Below, piece by piece: positions 22,960 to 36,700 of a stretch of 64,000 nt of DNA. A model generated the notes under the pieces. That model saw nothing but the letters and a program-made list of their open reading frames with translations. It had not been told where the DNA came from and made no database searches. Both the position numbers and the translations under genes were made by a program. Within the stretch, counting starts at the first letter, position 1. Each line of letters starts with the position of its first letter. The stretch spans positions 13,031,096 through 13,095,095 of the forward strand of contig CM034100.1 of the NCBI GenBank assembly GCA_019914945.1, written 5' to 3'. The stretch is from Typha latifolia. Taxonomy: Eukaryota > Streptophyta > Magnoliopsida > Poales > Typhaceae.

Positions 22960-25900
22960 ATGGCAGGGGAAGTCGAAGATTGCCTCACCTGTCAGGTTTT
23001 TACCTCCATTTTACAATTTCTTTCTTATTTAGGTGTGAGATAAAGTAGATCGAGAGATTTGTGCAAATCTATTACTTTGGTTTACTTGTAAGACCTGCAC
23101 TGCATTATAGTTACTTGCCGGTTTATGATGGCATGAAGAGGCTAAATTTACACCCACAAAGATCTAGACGACAAAGATCTTAGAATGTCTGAGTAGGATA
23201 ATTCAAATGTTGCGTGGACCCAAGAACTAGTGGCATGTGTGATTTATTCAATTTATGTTGAGGCCACCTTGTCATTACTGTAGTATTGTCTATGATGCAA
23301 CCTATTCATCTAAAACTCCTAGTACCCAAAATTGTTACTACAGTTAGGAGGTAAGGCATTAGGCTAGTTTCTTCCAACTTACTATAGATACAGTTTCTGT
23401 GAATCAAAGCTTTTATCTTATTTCCACTGACTTATAATTCTTTGGGTCTAAAAGACCTGATTATCTGATTAGTATTTTGAACATACTCTAACTAGCTCTT
23501 GCTTGAGTTGCTCCTAAATTTCTCTCTTTTAGTTTATAATATTCTGAAATTCACAGGCTGATAATTTGCCCACTGGATCTATATCATTTGGACGCTTTGA
23601 AGCTGAATCATTATCTTGGGAAAGGAGATCATCATTTTCTCACAACAAATATCTTGAGGAGGTCGAGAAGTGCTCTACACCTGGTTCCGTTACACAAAAG
23701 AAAGCATATTTTGAAGCTCACTTCAAGAAGAAGGCTTTGCTGAATCAGGCTTCATTAGGGAGTCAAAGTGACACTGAATGTCAAACAGCTGAAAATGATA
23801 GTCAAGAACATACACACCACATTGAAGACTTTGTAAATGAAGGTAACAGAGAGCAGTGTCATTTCGTTTACTCTGATGAAATGCCAACTATCTCATATGA
23901 GCAGGAAACTGTGGAATATGAACAAGAAGAGGTGATCTCACAATCTGAATTACTGTCAAAACAAAAGCAATGTAATGATGAGGGTGTCACAGACCCTGGT
24001 ACCGAAGTTCTAAATAATGCTGGTACAATTGAAGGTCAGTCTGAATGTCATATGCTTCCATCAGATAAGGATGACATACATGTAATTACAGATCAGAAGC
24101 CTGAAAATGAGGGTGGGGCTGCAGAAGAATCAACAGAAAAGAGAAGCATTTCAGCTAAGAATATTACAATTACAAAAAAGGAGGCCCCTAGATATAAGAA
24201 AATTGAGAGATCATCTAGGGTAAGATCGCAAATGCTATTCCTTACTACTATTTGGATTAGCAGGCCATGTGCACACTGTTTCTTTTTCCGTTTGCTTCGT
24301 GGAAATTACTTTCAAAATTTTATCATCATACTTTAGCCATAGTTGACAAAAGTTGCATTCTTAGTTGAAATGCAAAGCTTTTAACTCGGAAGCCTCTTGG
24401 AGTGATGCCTGTGTGGATTCAATCTGAAGCATTGGCTACAGGAATAGTTTCAAATTTCTGTAAAGCCCAGTCTTATCATAGTTATTGTGAGAAAGATTGA
24501 AGATAGGAACTGGAGTTCTGGAGGATTGCAATCTCCTGGCTATTTTTTTTAGTTTAACATTCAGCCAAAGCCATGGGGTAAAAATTTGGTGTAAAATATT
24601 GTGGACCATGATTCAAGGATCCACGGTCAGTTTTGATGATGCAGGGCAAGTCTGACCCTTCAGTAGGTTTGTTATTGGAATCAGTGTGCTCATTATGATT
24701 TTCCTGATATTTCTGCAGTGACAATATCACTGAATGTTTTCCTCACTTGTTCCTTTCCTGTTACATTGTCAACTGTCCTTGCCTGTGATGATTGTCCGCC
24801 GATGTGATATTACATTGCCTTTCAAACATTGTTTCTACCTCTGATATTAGCCATACTTGTGTAAACATTTAAAGTTTCACTGCTCTACTTGTTAACCTCT
24901 TTTACCGCAATCATTGATACTCAGTCACCTTTGCAGCAGCCTCGTATTATCACCCATCTTGATACCCACCTTAGGTATACATTGTTTTCTCTCTGGCATC
25001 ACCAGCAATGTTAGTTTGTCTTAGACACCTATGACGAATAACCTAAATGAGTAAAAGGGCTGCTCTCAGGCCTTGTTGCATGCCATAAATGCTGAGAGTA
25101 TTTTGTTGTTGGGAGCTAGTGCCAGCAGGGAGGCCAACTGATATAAATTTTACATCATGTGATATGTATTTTGATGCATTTTCAATATGGGATGACATTT
25201 ATATTTTTATTATTTCTACTGTCTTTTCTGTAAGAACTTATTGTTGTGTATGGAACTGTTAATTTAGGTGAGGGAAGCAGTTGACAAATCTTCTAAGGCA
25301 AATTTACGGAGCCTGCTTCCTGTTAGAAATAGTTCAAGAAGACATTTGATGGATGGGTGTTCTTTCTCTTCTGCCAAGATTACCAAAGCATTGGATAAGG
25401 TGGAAAGGGAGAAGAAAGTGAAAATTGAAACAGGAACACAGTCGTCTTCAAGGATAGTGCAATCTTCTGGCTCCAAAAATCAGAAGCCAGTGGTATTGAC
25501 TTGTGCTGCCAATATTTGATATTATTTCGTTATTGTGGCAGTTTATTTTACTGGCTCACCAGTGTCTTTTACAAGAACCATATTTTGGAGCTTTGAATAA
25601 GTTATATGCTTAAATTATTCAAACCTTGATAGAAGTTGCATAATGATAAAGAGTCTGGATATCACTGGACATAATAATGCATTCAAATCATGGGGATACA
25701 ATATTAAATTATTTGGTCTTTAAATATCCAGTGAACATATTCAATCCTTCATTTTGTTTCTAACAGGCAATTTTCACGTATTTGTACACAACTTATCATT
25801 TGCTAAGTGAGCTTCATTTTGTTTCATTGTTCTTGGTGCTTCACGAATTCTTTCTAAGTAGTTGATCACTCACAGGATTCTGCAAGCACAAAAATTACAG

Positions 25901-28343
25901 CGAGACATGGGACTAGAAGGTAATGCTCTGTTACCATTACATACTAACACAATTTTTTTTTACCATTCTTTTGGACCTCTAGGTTTTTTCTTATCCAGGA
26001 ATATAAAATGATAGTGACTTGGTAAGTTGATATATATTTACAGGGAGAAGGTCGTTAAAGAAAAGAAAGATGTTACTATCCGTAATCCAATGTCTGGGAA
26101 ATGTGATGTTGAGAACCCTGCAAGCAGGTTATTGAACATCTCAGAGAAGTTATTTTCTTTGTTCCTTCTAATTTCCTGAACAAATGTTTATCAACATAGG
26201 TCCACAAAGTATTCTAGTTCAGCTATGTCAGAAGTGAAGGAAAGTACTGTAGTCTTCAATTTCAAAAGTGATGAAAGGGCTGAGAAAAGAAAAGAGGTAA
26301 AATATAACAGTTTCAAGAGTAGTGCAAAGTTGTTTTGTTTTATATTATATTTGACTCATGGTTTGTTCATCTTATCTAGTTCTACACAAAATTGGAAGAG
26401 AAACTTCATGCTAAAGAGGCTGAGATGAATGAGATACAAGCCAGAACGCAGGTCTGCTTTACAATCAATGTGGATGAATTAGAAACTTTTGTTTTCTGGT
26501 TTCTCATCATTGAGATTTCTTATTTGTGGTTTTGGCTTTATCCTTGTCTCTTTTTTCCATCCCTGCTTCTTGCTTTCTCACCAAGCTAGTGTTGATTTTG
26601 GGAGTTTCCGGTGCCCTCTTGTTGTTTTTTGGTGGTTATCTCTCCAAACTCATGTTTTTTGACTTTTGAGTTTACTGTTCTTTGGTTTGATTTGCACCAT
26701 TGTCCTTTAGGAGCACTGTTGTTAGGTTATTAACTTCTTGCTGTACCAGTTACTTTAGACAGATGTGCAAATATCTGACGTTAATCATGATTGAAGCATG
26801 GAAAATGTTTGTTGTTTAAATATTTAAAGAGATCAATATCCTATTCATTCTTATCATTTTTTATATTCAACTACCTATAACTGATGATTTCCAAGGGTTT
26901 TGAGCATTCTACATGACATGTTTTGACCAATGAAGCTCATCATTCTGTTTTGCAGGAAGAAATAGATGCGGAGATAAAACAGCTTCGGAGGAGCCTAAAC
27001 TTCAAAGCAACTCCTATGCCTTCATTCTATCATGAATCCTTACCAAGATTATCTGATGGAAGAAAGGTATTAACTATTATCACAAATACGTAATATGCTA
27101 ATTGCTAATATAATCAGGCAAATCAGTAGCACATGGAACTTTGCTTACTTTTTAGTTTTACGTGTCCTATTGTGCAACATCCTTAAGAATTAATTGCCTA
27201 CATTCACACACTGAAACAAACCTCTTTTGCATTTTCTTTTTAGAGGTTTAAATATTTAAACAAAATCTTAGATGATGCATGTTACTACTACTTATTACTT
27301 GTTACTATTGATTGTTTTCTTTTCTGTCATGGTTCTCGTTGCATTGGAGGCAGATGTCAGTCTGTAAAACATGATTTATGTACTACCACAGAAAATCTTG
27401 CTGGTTCTCTGGCTTATATTTACATCCTCTTTCAATGTTCAGCACTAGGTTTACATTATTAGGCTTGTTGTGAACTCTCTAAGTAGATATCCGTAGTTGA
27501 TCTAGGATACTTGAGCAGCAACTGGAAAATGAAAAATTACTGCTTTTCTGAACTTGACATGAAAAGCATGTAATAAAATTAAATAGTCAAACTTTTAATT
27601 GTTAAGTTCTGCAGTATCTTATGATAGGTAGAGATAAGCTTGGATAGGTGGATATGTACCTTCTGCCAATAGGTAGAGTCACCAAAATCACAATCTATTG
27701 TGCAGCCGCAGAAGTGTCAGATGTTTTGAGCCAACTAAATCTAGGCAGTTTCTATTTTGTGCTAACAGCTGATCAAAGATTTATTTAATATTTTTTTGTT
27801 CTTAATTTCTGTATCTATTGACTGCTGTATAATTTTGTTTCACTGGTTATCAAGAAGGAAAAAGAATTTACCCAAATAACTTTATGCCCGCAAGACTCCA
27901 TACCATAGTAACTATTAACAACTATTAATGATGACCTACAGATAATGCCCAAGAAATCTTCAAGGCTGCAAGCTGGGTGTACAAGTTCTGGATTTAAGAT
28001 CTCACCACGAGAGATATCACCTGCATCGGCCAGTCTAGCAAATGAAGGTGGACCACCCAATGTTGAATCCAAGAGCCCCATTCATCTGGACCATTCTATT
28101 GCACCCAAAAATGGTAGGGGCCTTTCAGTACCAGAAAATGGAACTGATGAAAGCCATGCATCAGAATCTACGAAGAAGAATGAACCTGGGAAGATTGAGG
28201 AGAGGGGGAAGATCAACATACGGCAACAGCAAGGAGTTGGAAGTGGGAAGAAAGGGGAGGTTACTAGGGTGAGGAGAAATATAGTGGGGAAGGCTATGAA
28301 GGGCATTGTTGGTGGTAATGTAGCAGTCCATGTTGCTTCGTGA
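22960..28343 (+). CDS. WDL7: TPX2-domain microtubule-binding protein, WVD2-like 7 type
   Basis: Nine coding exons join in frame into 577 residues: 22960-22995, 23557-24219, 25268-25492, 25876-25919, 26044-26127, 26200-26296, 26380-26451, 26956-27066 and 27942-28343. The N-terminus MAGEVEDCLTCQ leads into a conserved block, SISFGRFEAESLSWERRSSF then YLEEVEKCSTPGSVTQKKAY, which marks this subgroup. A TPX2 domain runs from about residue 368 to 434, with VVFNFKSDERAEKRKEFY and RRSLNFKATPMPSFYHE as key parts. The middle and the C-terminal 133 residues are basic, Ser/Lys-rich and probably disordered. TPX2-family proteins bind and stabilise microtubules; cell-level role here is inferred. The start is the first ATG after the leader intron and matches the family start. 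The exon 3 donor may be 25489 instead of 25492, which would drop one Val. AATAAA at 28385 lies close behind the stop. The symbol is an orthology guess. Confidence 0.9.
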
Positions 28344-28390
28344 GATGCAGGTTTATGCCATTGTTTCATTCATCAACTACATACAATAAA

Positions 28391-30090
28391 ATGAAAGCTG
28401 CAGAAAAGTTGGATATTCTTCTGGTATGGTCATCAAGGTTTTCTGCTGTAGTTGTGTCATTTCAGGTAAATCTTTCTTTCACGTCTGTTGGAGATTCTAG
28501 TCATGTTATCTTTGCCAGAATGGTAGTTTTTAGTCATTTAAAATCGTGAGTATCATTGTTAATTCTATCTGTAACATATTCTCCACATCGTATGCATGAC
28601 TTTACCATTCTGATGCAGTAATTTGCACAGTTTATTTTCAATGTAAGAACATGTTCTAGTGTGTTCCAAAATGAAATGTCTCTTTTGCATATCATCACCC
28701 ACATTATAGTTGTATCTTGGATAACCTTCTTTCGACATACTTGTAAAGTTGACTTTTTTTTTGTGTGGAAAAAAAAAGCATCTTCTCATCACTTATTACA
28801 TATGTTCTATCTATATACTTTCTTTTACTTAATGCTCTTTAGATGGTTTTTTTTTCTGCATAGGTGGGAAAAGGGAGGGTCATTTAAAAGAAATGAAGAA
28901 ATGAAGAATATACTTCACGAACAAGAGTATGCGTTCTTTTTTGTTATTTGAATATAAATAAATAAATGTATATACACATTCATGCAAGAGAGGAGTCAAA
29001 TTGCAAATATGTCAGAAAGAGTAGGTTCTTTGTGATTCCTAAAACGTAGGTGATGATATTCAACATAACTGAAAGTAAGCTTGATGGTGATCAGTAACAC
29101 GATGGAGAGATTGCAACAAGTATCATATGCTTTGGCATTGGGACCCTAGTTCTGTGCCATGTACCTCTTCCTATTCTTAAACCCCAGTTTGTAGAGATGG
29201 CAATAAGATTAGCTTTTATTATAAAGGTGTTTATTGTTGCTTTCACTTTTGTGGAAGTTTTAAGGAGCCTTCCGGCTGTTTGGCTCATTTATCTTGCAGT
29301 AAGTCGCTTTTCGGTGTTTATTAAAAAAGACTGGCAAAGTGAGCATGTTCTTTTCATTTGCAACAAAAGCTATGTTTCTCCTTGGAAGTTGAGTATGAGA
29401 GTAATTGTCTCCCCTAAGTATTAGAAATGCTATAATTTGGCTGCTATCTTATCAAGTAAATGAAAATGAAAGTTATGATCTTGCCTTTCTTTCTAAGTTT
29501 CTGCGGTGAAGCATTAGTGAAATATTACATATTATGGTGTTGTATGATTGTAAGAACGACGTTTATCAGAATGTATATTTTCCGATATGAACAAAGTTAT
29601 CTTGGTTGGCGATTCTCTGAAACAAATGTGAGATTTAGCAAGCCCATGGAATATGAATAAAGCTTCTTTTTACTCAGGACTCGTACCATTGCGATTCTAT
29701 ATCTACAGAGGAATGACCTGAACGGATGCAGTCCTCCCATGTGCCCATGTAAGAAATGGTCGAAATGTGCGTAAAAGGATGCAAAGCAATTAAATTATAC
29801 CACCCAAAAGTATACTTTATTGAAAGATATATGCTTTATTTTCTAATACTCTGCTAAATAAATCACCGACGAGTTTAGAGAGGGAAAAAGAAATCTCTTT
29901 TTCTTTTCTTTTTTTTCTTCTTTTTTTATTTATTTATCATGTTTCCACAAACTCTTCCCAGGTGAGAGGCATGGCAGGTCTACTAGTGTGATGGAGGATT
30001 CTTGGATTCTTGAAACTCCTGTTGCCCTGTCACCTATTTTCGTTTAACATTTCTCTGCCTCTGGCTCTGTAGCTTGATTTATTTACAAAT
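28391..30090. other. Region downstream of the TPX2-family gene, no gene seen
   Basis: Probably includes its 3' untranslated region. Several open frames of 65-96 codons on both strands are T-rich or hydrophobic by composition and lack splice or family support. A pyrimidine-rich stretch lies near 29895-29940. Confidence 0.5.
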
Positions 30091-30094
30091 CAGG

Positions 30095-30500
30095 TCTGGG
30101 ATGCTAGTTGGGTTGAAATTTGTTTTGGGGAGGATGCCCTCTCTCGAGTCCTTATCCTGTTGGTTGGCCCAGTGCCTCTAGTTTATAGGTTTGCAGCTGG
30201 GGCTGGGACCAGTGATGAGTCTAAATGGATGTTTGGCGAATACTTTGGAGAGTGTGGACTGCTTCTCAAATTGAAATGCTCATGTGGAAAGTCAGCAGCT
30301 ACTTACTAACTCCTAATGGCTTGTGCCCTATTTGCTCAGGTGAAGAGGAAACAGTCGATTACCTCCTTGTCAAGTGGAATATTATGGAAGTGTAGGACTG
30401 ATGGTGTTTTTCAGCGGAAGACTTTGACGTGCGCATAAGCCTTTGAGAGAATTATGAACATGGCTTTCAAACTCACTCGGTGGCGAATGACCCTCTCTAC
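30095..30500 (+). mobile_element. LINE remnant with zinc-binding reverse-transcriptase tail (zf-RVT)
   Basis: The segment near 30250-30385 reads WRVWTASQIEMLMWKVSSYL, then NGLCPICSGEEETVDYLLVK. The CPIC...EETVDYLL pattern is the zinc-binding region at the end of plant L1-type ORF2. Upstream, W...DALSRVLILL-like text fits the same protein. No poly(A) tail or duplication seen; only a scrap remains. Confidence 0.6.
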
Positions 30501-31447
30501 GCCGAGGCCCTTCGCTTTGCCCTACTCTTGATCAGTATAGTCTCCCTACTATCCTAATTGATCGGATTCCTAGTCTCTCATTTACATTCGCTAAAGAGAA
30601 AAAAAAAATTACAAATCTGATCAATCTCTTAGATCGGTTTATTTCACTAGCAATCATATATATAAGATTCACTTATAATCATACATACTGTACTCTGAAT
30701 AGCTATTGATTGAAATTCTCTTGCTCGAACTCCTTGATGAACTACTTTGAACATATATTGTCTTTATTAATTGTCCTTAACTCGATGTTGATTAAACTCT
30801 CAAAAACTTCGTGCAACCCGGTTCAGCTTCTCGGGTGCTCGATGATTAGTCTCTAATATAGCCTAGCACGTGTGCATATGTAGGTGACTGTCATACTTTG
30901 ATAGAAAGTATGCTTTCTGAAAGACTAAACTCATAGATGACAACTTAACTTCGATGAGTTTCTTCAGTTGGGTGAAGTCTCTAATTTTGCCTCTAAATTA
31001 GCTTCGCCGACGTGTCACAAATTGTAGCCAGTGATGACTTTCTTATAATTGAAAGAAAGTTGAAAGCTTTAAGAGATTCTTAGAAGGGATGAATACATTC
31101 ATTCTACCTTCAAATACCTCTTATAGAATTTCTGTGAGAAACCTCTCTAATTCATACTGGGTCTAAAAAAAAATTCCAAGAGTAGATTTATTTTTGAACT
31201 TTTCTTTGTTGTTCTGTACGATTGGTCCGAACCGATTTGAGCTTGGTTCACATTTATCTTATTTTCCTCAAGTGTTTCGCCGTCAAAACTGTGCCACGAT
31301 TCGAACCATTTAAAATTGCTTCGTATTTGATACTATAACGAATGTTGATTTTATTGTAGCAAAGGCTAAAATTAACTTCTTTTTTTGACTGGAATTGATT
31401 CCGTTTTATGTTCTTTAGACACTTTTTTTCTTAAGCATTGTGACTTG

Positions 31448-31510
<63 letters not shown>

Positions 31511-32690
31511 TTATGTCCTCAAACTCGCCATTACAGGTGTGCATTGTGGTTAGCGAACCTAGTAAAATCCAAAAAAAAGTTTTGGTTTGGGTCAACTTTG
31601 TGCCTTCTCCTTTACTAAATCTATTGTAAGGACGCCTCTAGCATTTGTCCTGATACTAAAGGAATTTTGTGCCTTTTTTAAGATAATTAATTATATTTGT
31701 TAACAAAATTATATATATATATATATGGCATTCCCCTGTTCCCTCTTAGGCGAGAGTAGGTGAAAGAACTTTTGTTGGGTTATTGGGTGCATATTAATGT
31801 ATCAATTACACGTATTTGATGGTCTAATCCGTTCATTCAAATCATATTCCATTATATTTCTTAGCATAATTAGAACTATAGATATACACGCAATCAGTGT
31901 ATTGACGTTCATCTAACATTATGTTTAGACTGATCTACACGAATCATTGTGTGATGCTCTAGGAGCGCATAAGATGTTATTAGAATAAATGATCGCCGGT
32001 GTTTAAAGAAAAAACTATAAAAATTAGACCCATATTCTTAGAATAAAATTGTTTCCTAATAAGTTAGAGTCCCAACCTAGGATTACACTCGATTTATACT
32101 AAAGAATCTTCTTAAATAAAAACGCATTCAGCAGTTAATTCCTACTTCCTGTAGTTATTTGTTTTTTTCTCGTCCTACTTGGAGTCAAAAAAAGTTCTTA
32201 CCCAAGTCACCAGGATCACACAGAATTAATCTAGTCTTCATCTTTTGGATAAGGATTGAGTTGTAAACCAATGAACTAACCGCATTGGTGATCATTAGTT
32301 CATTTAAAATTAATCACGAACTGATACGAATCTACTCTGACTTGCTTTTCATTCACATTCATATCCTATATATGCAAGAGAATGGATCGAATATAATTAA
32401 TTTTGGAGGGAGGGAGGAGTGCAATGTGTGAGGAGAAAAGAAAGGGCTACCAAAGGGAGCTTTAGACAAACCTCCACAAGAATATATTCGAAGTTTTAAT
32501 CTCTATCCGTGAAACGTTAGGACCACTCTTTCCCTGATCATTGAGCTCTCTTTTCTTTGTTATTCTCATATAGGTTGGTGTTCCTTTTCCTTATTCCTTT
32601 TTAACTTACAAACTAGCCTATTCCTCTTCTTCTTTAAAAGGCCTTCTCCATGCCTCTCATGGAAAAATGAGGATGCAAGTGAAGGAGATC
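30501..32690. other. AT-rich intergenic DNA with long AT microsatellites
   Basis: Apart from two AT runs (31450-31502 and about 31711-31727) I see no supported gene. The last about 150 bases are likely promoter of the following gene but no clear TATA box was found. Confidence 0.5.
31450..31502. repeat. Long (AT)n microsatellite
   Basis: About 26 AT units without interruption, the longest dinucleotide run of its type in the window; a small TTTA-interrupted tail follows. Confidence 0.9.
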
Positions 32691-32691
32691 T

Positions 32692-32694
<3 letters not shown>

Positions 32695-32738
<44 letters not shown>
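32695..32738 (+). repeat. (GA)n run touching the start codon
   Basis: Twenty-two GA units whose last A is the A of the ATG of the next gene. Repeat length changes would alter leader length but not the protein. Confidence 0.9.
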
Positions 32739-32741
<3 letters not shown>

Positions 32742-33769
32742 GTTGCTACCCTCTTGGCAAGATAATATCCAAGGCACTTGGGAGGTGCAACGGTAAGGCT
32801 CTTCTCTTTTGCAGTATATATTTTTGTTCACCATGACACTTACTAAGGATTAAGAACTAGGAAGAACTTTTTTTATATCAAAAGAATAGCATATGCCTTA
32901 CCTGATATATTCAATTCAAATATCTTGTAATTCTTTACAAAAAGTTGCATAGGAAAAATAATAAGCAGCATATACATAATTGGCTTAATTCTAATGTCAA
33001 GTTCTGTTAGGCTTCCAGTGACCATTTCAGAAAAGAAAATGTTATTTGTTCATTTTTTTTCTAACCCTAATTTTGAGTTTGTTATATGTAATTTAGAAAT
33101 CCTAGTAATATACTCTAGAATCATGTATTCCAAAAGAAAGAGAAGAAAAAGAGTATGAAGTAGGGAAATTTCATCAACAATATCCCAATGGTGCCAATTA
33201 ATAATTACCTTTGAAAACATCTAACAATAGAATCAATATTTTCTTTTTCAGGGAGAGAGAATAGGAGAAGAAGAAGAACAGGCCATATGAGGGCCTATTC
33301 ACCACCACCAACATATTTCCACACAAATGCAATGGCAAGGTCTGTTACTTTTAGCAATAATAACCCTGTATATATAATTCCGCCCATGGAGACAACCCAA
33401 GACTCAACTACACCGGAACGCCAGCCGATCCAAGCCCAACCCGAACCCGTAGTGCCCGGGCCGTCCCAAACCGAAACCCTAGAAGCCAAGGAGCCGGCTC
33501 GTGTCCAGTTCGTCCCTGGACCTTGTCCACACAAGCCGAATCGGACCGAGCCAGTTGGTGGTTCGGTCCACCCTGGGTATAATTACCGTTACGTGCCATC
33601 ACCACTACCGAGGTGGGAGGAGCCGCCACGTAGACGGGAGTACTTTAGTGGGGAGTACAATTACTATCCTACCCCTGTTCGCGAGGGCATTTACAATATC
33701 GCCACTGATGCAAACCGGCTCACAGCTATCTTTAGTGAGGAGAATCCGAATGCTTGCACAATCGTCTGA
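32738..33769 (+). CDS. Small proline-rich protein with N-terminal MGC and C-terminal CaaX-like box
   Basis: Two exons, 32738-32792 and 33252-33769, join across a GTAAGG...TTTTCAG intron at a split Gly codon into 190 residues. The N-terminus MGCYPLGK has Gly2 and Cys3, the pattern for N-myristoylation plus palmitoylation. The C-terminus is NACTIV, a CaaX-type prenylation pattern. Between them lie a basic patch (RENRRRRRTG, residues 20-29), a long Pro/Glu/Gln-rich and probably disordered middle, and a tidy C-terminal block with PRWEEPPRRREYFSGEYNYY and GIYNIATDANRLTAIFSEEN. The conserved look of the tail argues for a real plant protein family, but I cannot name it. Membrane anchoring is inferred from the end motifs. 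The exon 1 ATG is preferred over 33287 because the donor and acceptor join in frame and give the MGC start. Confidence 0.8.
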
Positions 33770-36700
33770 GTTTGGTGAAGAGAGAAAACGATGGTGGATT
33801 TGGGTAGGAATATAATAATGTGTATTATTTTTTTTTCCTTTTCTTTTGATATCCTTTTCACCTTTCTTTTGTGTTGGTTTAGTGGAAAGAGAATCTGATA
33901 CCCATGATCACGGAAAGTGAGAGCTTTGTTCGTGTAATGAGTTTGGTCTGGAATTTTGTTTCTAGGAGTACTCTAAAGTGGTGGACGTTTACCCAGTGTA
34001 AATTAGGTGTCATATGAGAACAGAGAAAGAATTTGAGATGCTCTATCTAGTGTTTATACTGTTTTTGCTCTTCTTTTTGTGCTTTCATGTTACAATATCT
34101 GTTCAAATTTTTTGGAGTGATTAATTAATCACTAACCTTTTTAGTAGATTTTATTCCAACTTAACTTGTAGCAATTCCATTTAGTCAAATGAGAGAATTA
34201 TAAATTGTCATTTTCTCGGTTAAAGCAAGTTTTTTAGTCGTTAACTAATGTGATATTAGAGTCAATTTTTCTGAATACCATGGGTTCAAATCTCGCCAAT
34301 CTGCTTTGTTGCCTAACAGCTTAAGTTTTTACATTAATTGATAATTTAGTATTCTCTAATAACTAAAAAAAATGTTAGAGTAATTAGAAATATTTATTAT
34401 AAATTTGGAAATACACAAACCTAAATATTTTTAGGAAAGAAACAACTTTTTATTAGTAGAAAAAGAAACAAAGAAATTGGGTCAACATAAGAACAATTTT
34501 AGTGCGTGCTGGCTATGATGGTTCCTAAATTATAGATTTATAGTTGTAGAAGTGTAGTATTTTTTCTTCTTTGATAGATTATAATTATGTATGTAAATTT
34601 ATAGGCTAGATAAAAGAGTTAACTCTTTCTAATTTATAGGAAAAACTCTTCTATGCTTCGTGGGATTCAAATAAATGCATCCTATCAGAGGGTAATATTA
34701 TTGACGGTAACAATTTGATTCAAACAATAATAAAATTTAATCTAATAATCATGATAAAATTAATTAAATAAATATATAGATTATAGAATGTATTATTTAG
34801 TATAAGTCGAATACATTATTTAACATAATTTCCTTAAAACAAATTTGTCATCTATTAGTTGCTTTTAGAACAATGGAGGTCAACCTCTCAAGATGTAACA
34901 ATTGTCTTACACACAAAAAGAAGTTGTTATTCGAGTGTTTTATTTAAAGAACAGTGTAGTACTCTCTCTCAATGCAATAGCAGAAGACTCGAGAATGTAT
35001 GAATGGATTGAACAATCGTGACAAAGGGATGCAAAATTTTAGTTGCTACTAACGAGAGAAAGCATATGCTCACTATTAAGTCTGAATCCCAGCAGATGCA
35101 TCTGTTTATGTGAATAGAAGCGTCAAATTAACTAAATCAAAATCAAATCAAAGAAAAAATAATTCAGGACTTAACTCGTACATGAACCGAGCCGAGCGAC
35201 AAATATATGAATTGATTTCCATAGATTCCTTTACCCATAAAAATGAATATCCTTTGAGGCTCAAAGCCCAAGTGGAACTTGCTATATACTCTAATAACAT
35301 TTCACAAATTGTCAATGGGTATTAAACTTACTTCCCTTTATTTTTATTTCCATGATAATCACTTTAAAGTTAGTTTTCTTTCATCTTCTCTCATTGATTT
35401 AAATAAGTGAATATGTGATGTTAAATTGAGATCTTTATATTTCATCATTAATCTATCATTAATAATATATAAATTTCACTTCAATTTGGGCTCGAAGTTT
35501 GAATGAAATTCATGTTCAAATCATAAAATTTCCAACAAATACTTCTGCCACAATCAGGCAATTATGAATATCTAGGATTTTTGAATCAGAAAAATTAGTT
35601 TAATGGCACAGTTACTTAGCATAATAGAGTTTAACAGATAACCAAGTCCAAGGCAAGCTAAAACAAGCCCATCTATTGAGGGTTTTGAAGTAATGAACTC
35701 ATTCCATACATCTAAAAGCCATTAAAATGAGCTAATTGTTGTCAGTTTGTTCCAAATTATTGCATGATTACTAAGACATCATCATCTTCTATCCAAATTA
35801 AAAAAATGTTCTAGTTCACTGAACATGTGTGATAACTAAGGAGCTTACATCAACCATAACCATTAACAAACCCAAAATTCCATCCACCAAACTTATCTAA
35901 GAGTTTTAAAAATCTTTCCATCCGTTCCTTAATTGAAGGGTTTTGGCACAACATATCTGTGTCTAATAAGTACCTAACTTTCCTAGACTTAGTGGAGAGG
36001 AACCAATTACTGGAAGTCAACTAAGAGTTCATATAATATAGTGCTAAATGATCAACTCACTTTCAAGGATGGATTTTTATAAGTTCTTCTTCAAATATCA
36101 AACTCTAAATCAATCTTTTCTAATTTATTTAAAATTCACTTTTAATCTTGCCCTACAAAAGAGAGGAAAAGAGTGAGTGAATTTTTTATCCATCCAATTA
36201 GTTAGTTAGTTAGTTTCAAGGTTTTTTTTTATGACAGAATTTATGCATTAATTTGAACTGAACACTCTGAACAATATATATATGTATGAACTCATGCAAT
36301 TCCATTGATCAAATAAGCCTCTCTCTCTATGTGTGTTAGTTGGACAGGACCTTCCTCTAATTAATAATGGCTTAGATGATGAATGATGAATGATGATAAG
36401 AACATTACACTGGTTTTCTGTATCTCTTATGGACTTAGACATTTAAACTTCCAGCAAGATAGCTTAATGCTGTGTTAAACAATGTGATTAGTTTGGCAAA
36501 CAGCATCCAGAATATTAATCAAACTCTTCCTGTAAATTGAATAACTTGTTACTTAACTACCAACATATATAGCTTTTTAGTGGTGGTAGGCCTCCATTCT
36601 TTGATTTATAGTGGATGGTTTGCAAGTGGCATTTTGCCAACCTAATCTTTCTGGACTTCTAATCACCTTCATTATCATGGGTCAACTAGGTTATCATATT

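Noticed and set aside
29197..29424. Hydrophobic 75-codon frame resembling a membrane protein
   Set aside because: T-rich DNA gives hydrophobic codons by composition; no splice support or homologous motif seen.
33287..33769. Start of the proline-rich protein at 33287
   Set aside because: An upstream exon with a consensus donor, an in-phase acceptor and the MGC start fits better.
34240..34345. tRNA gene or second SINE, based on GGTTCAAATCTC
   Set aside because: No A-box at tRNA spacing and no cloverleaf; only a B-box-like word remains.
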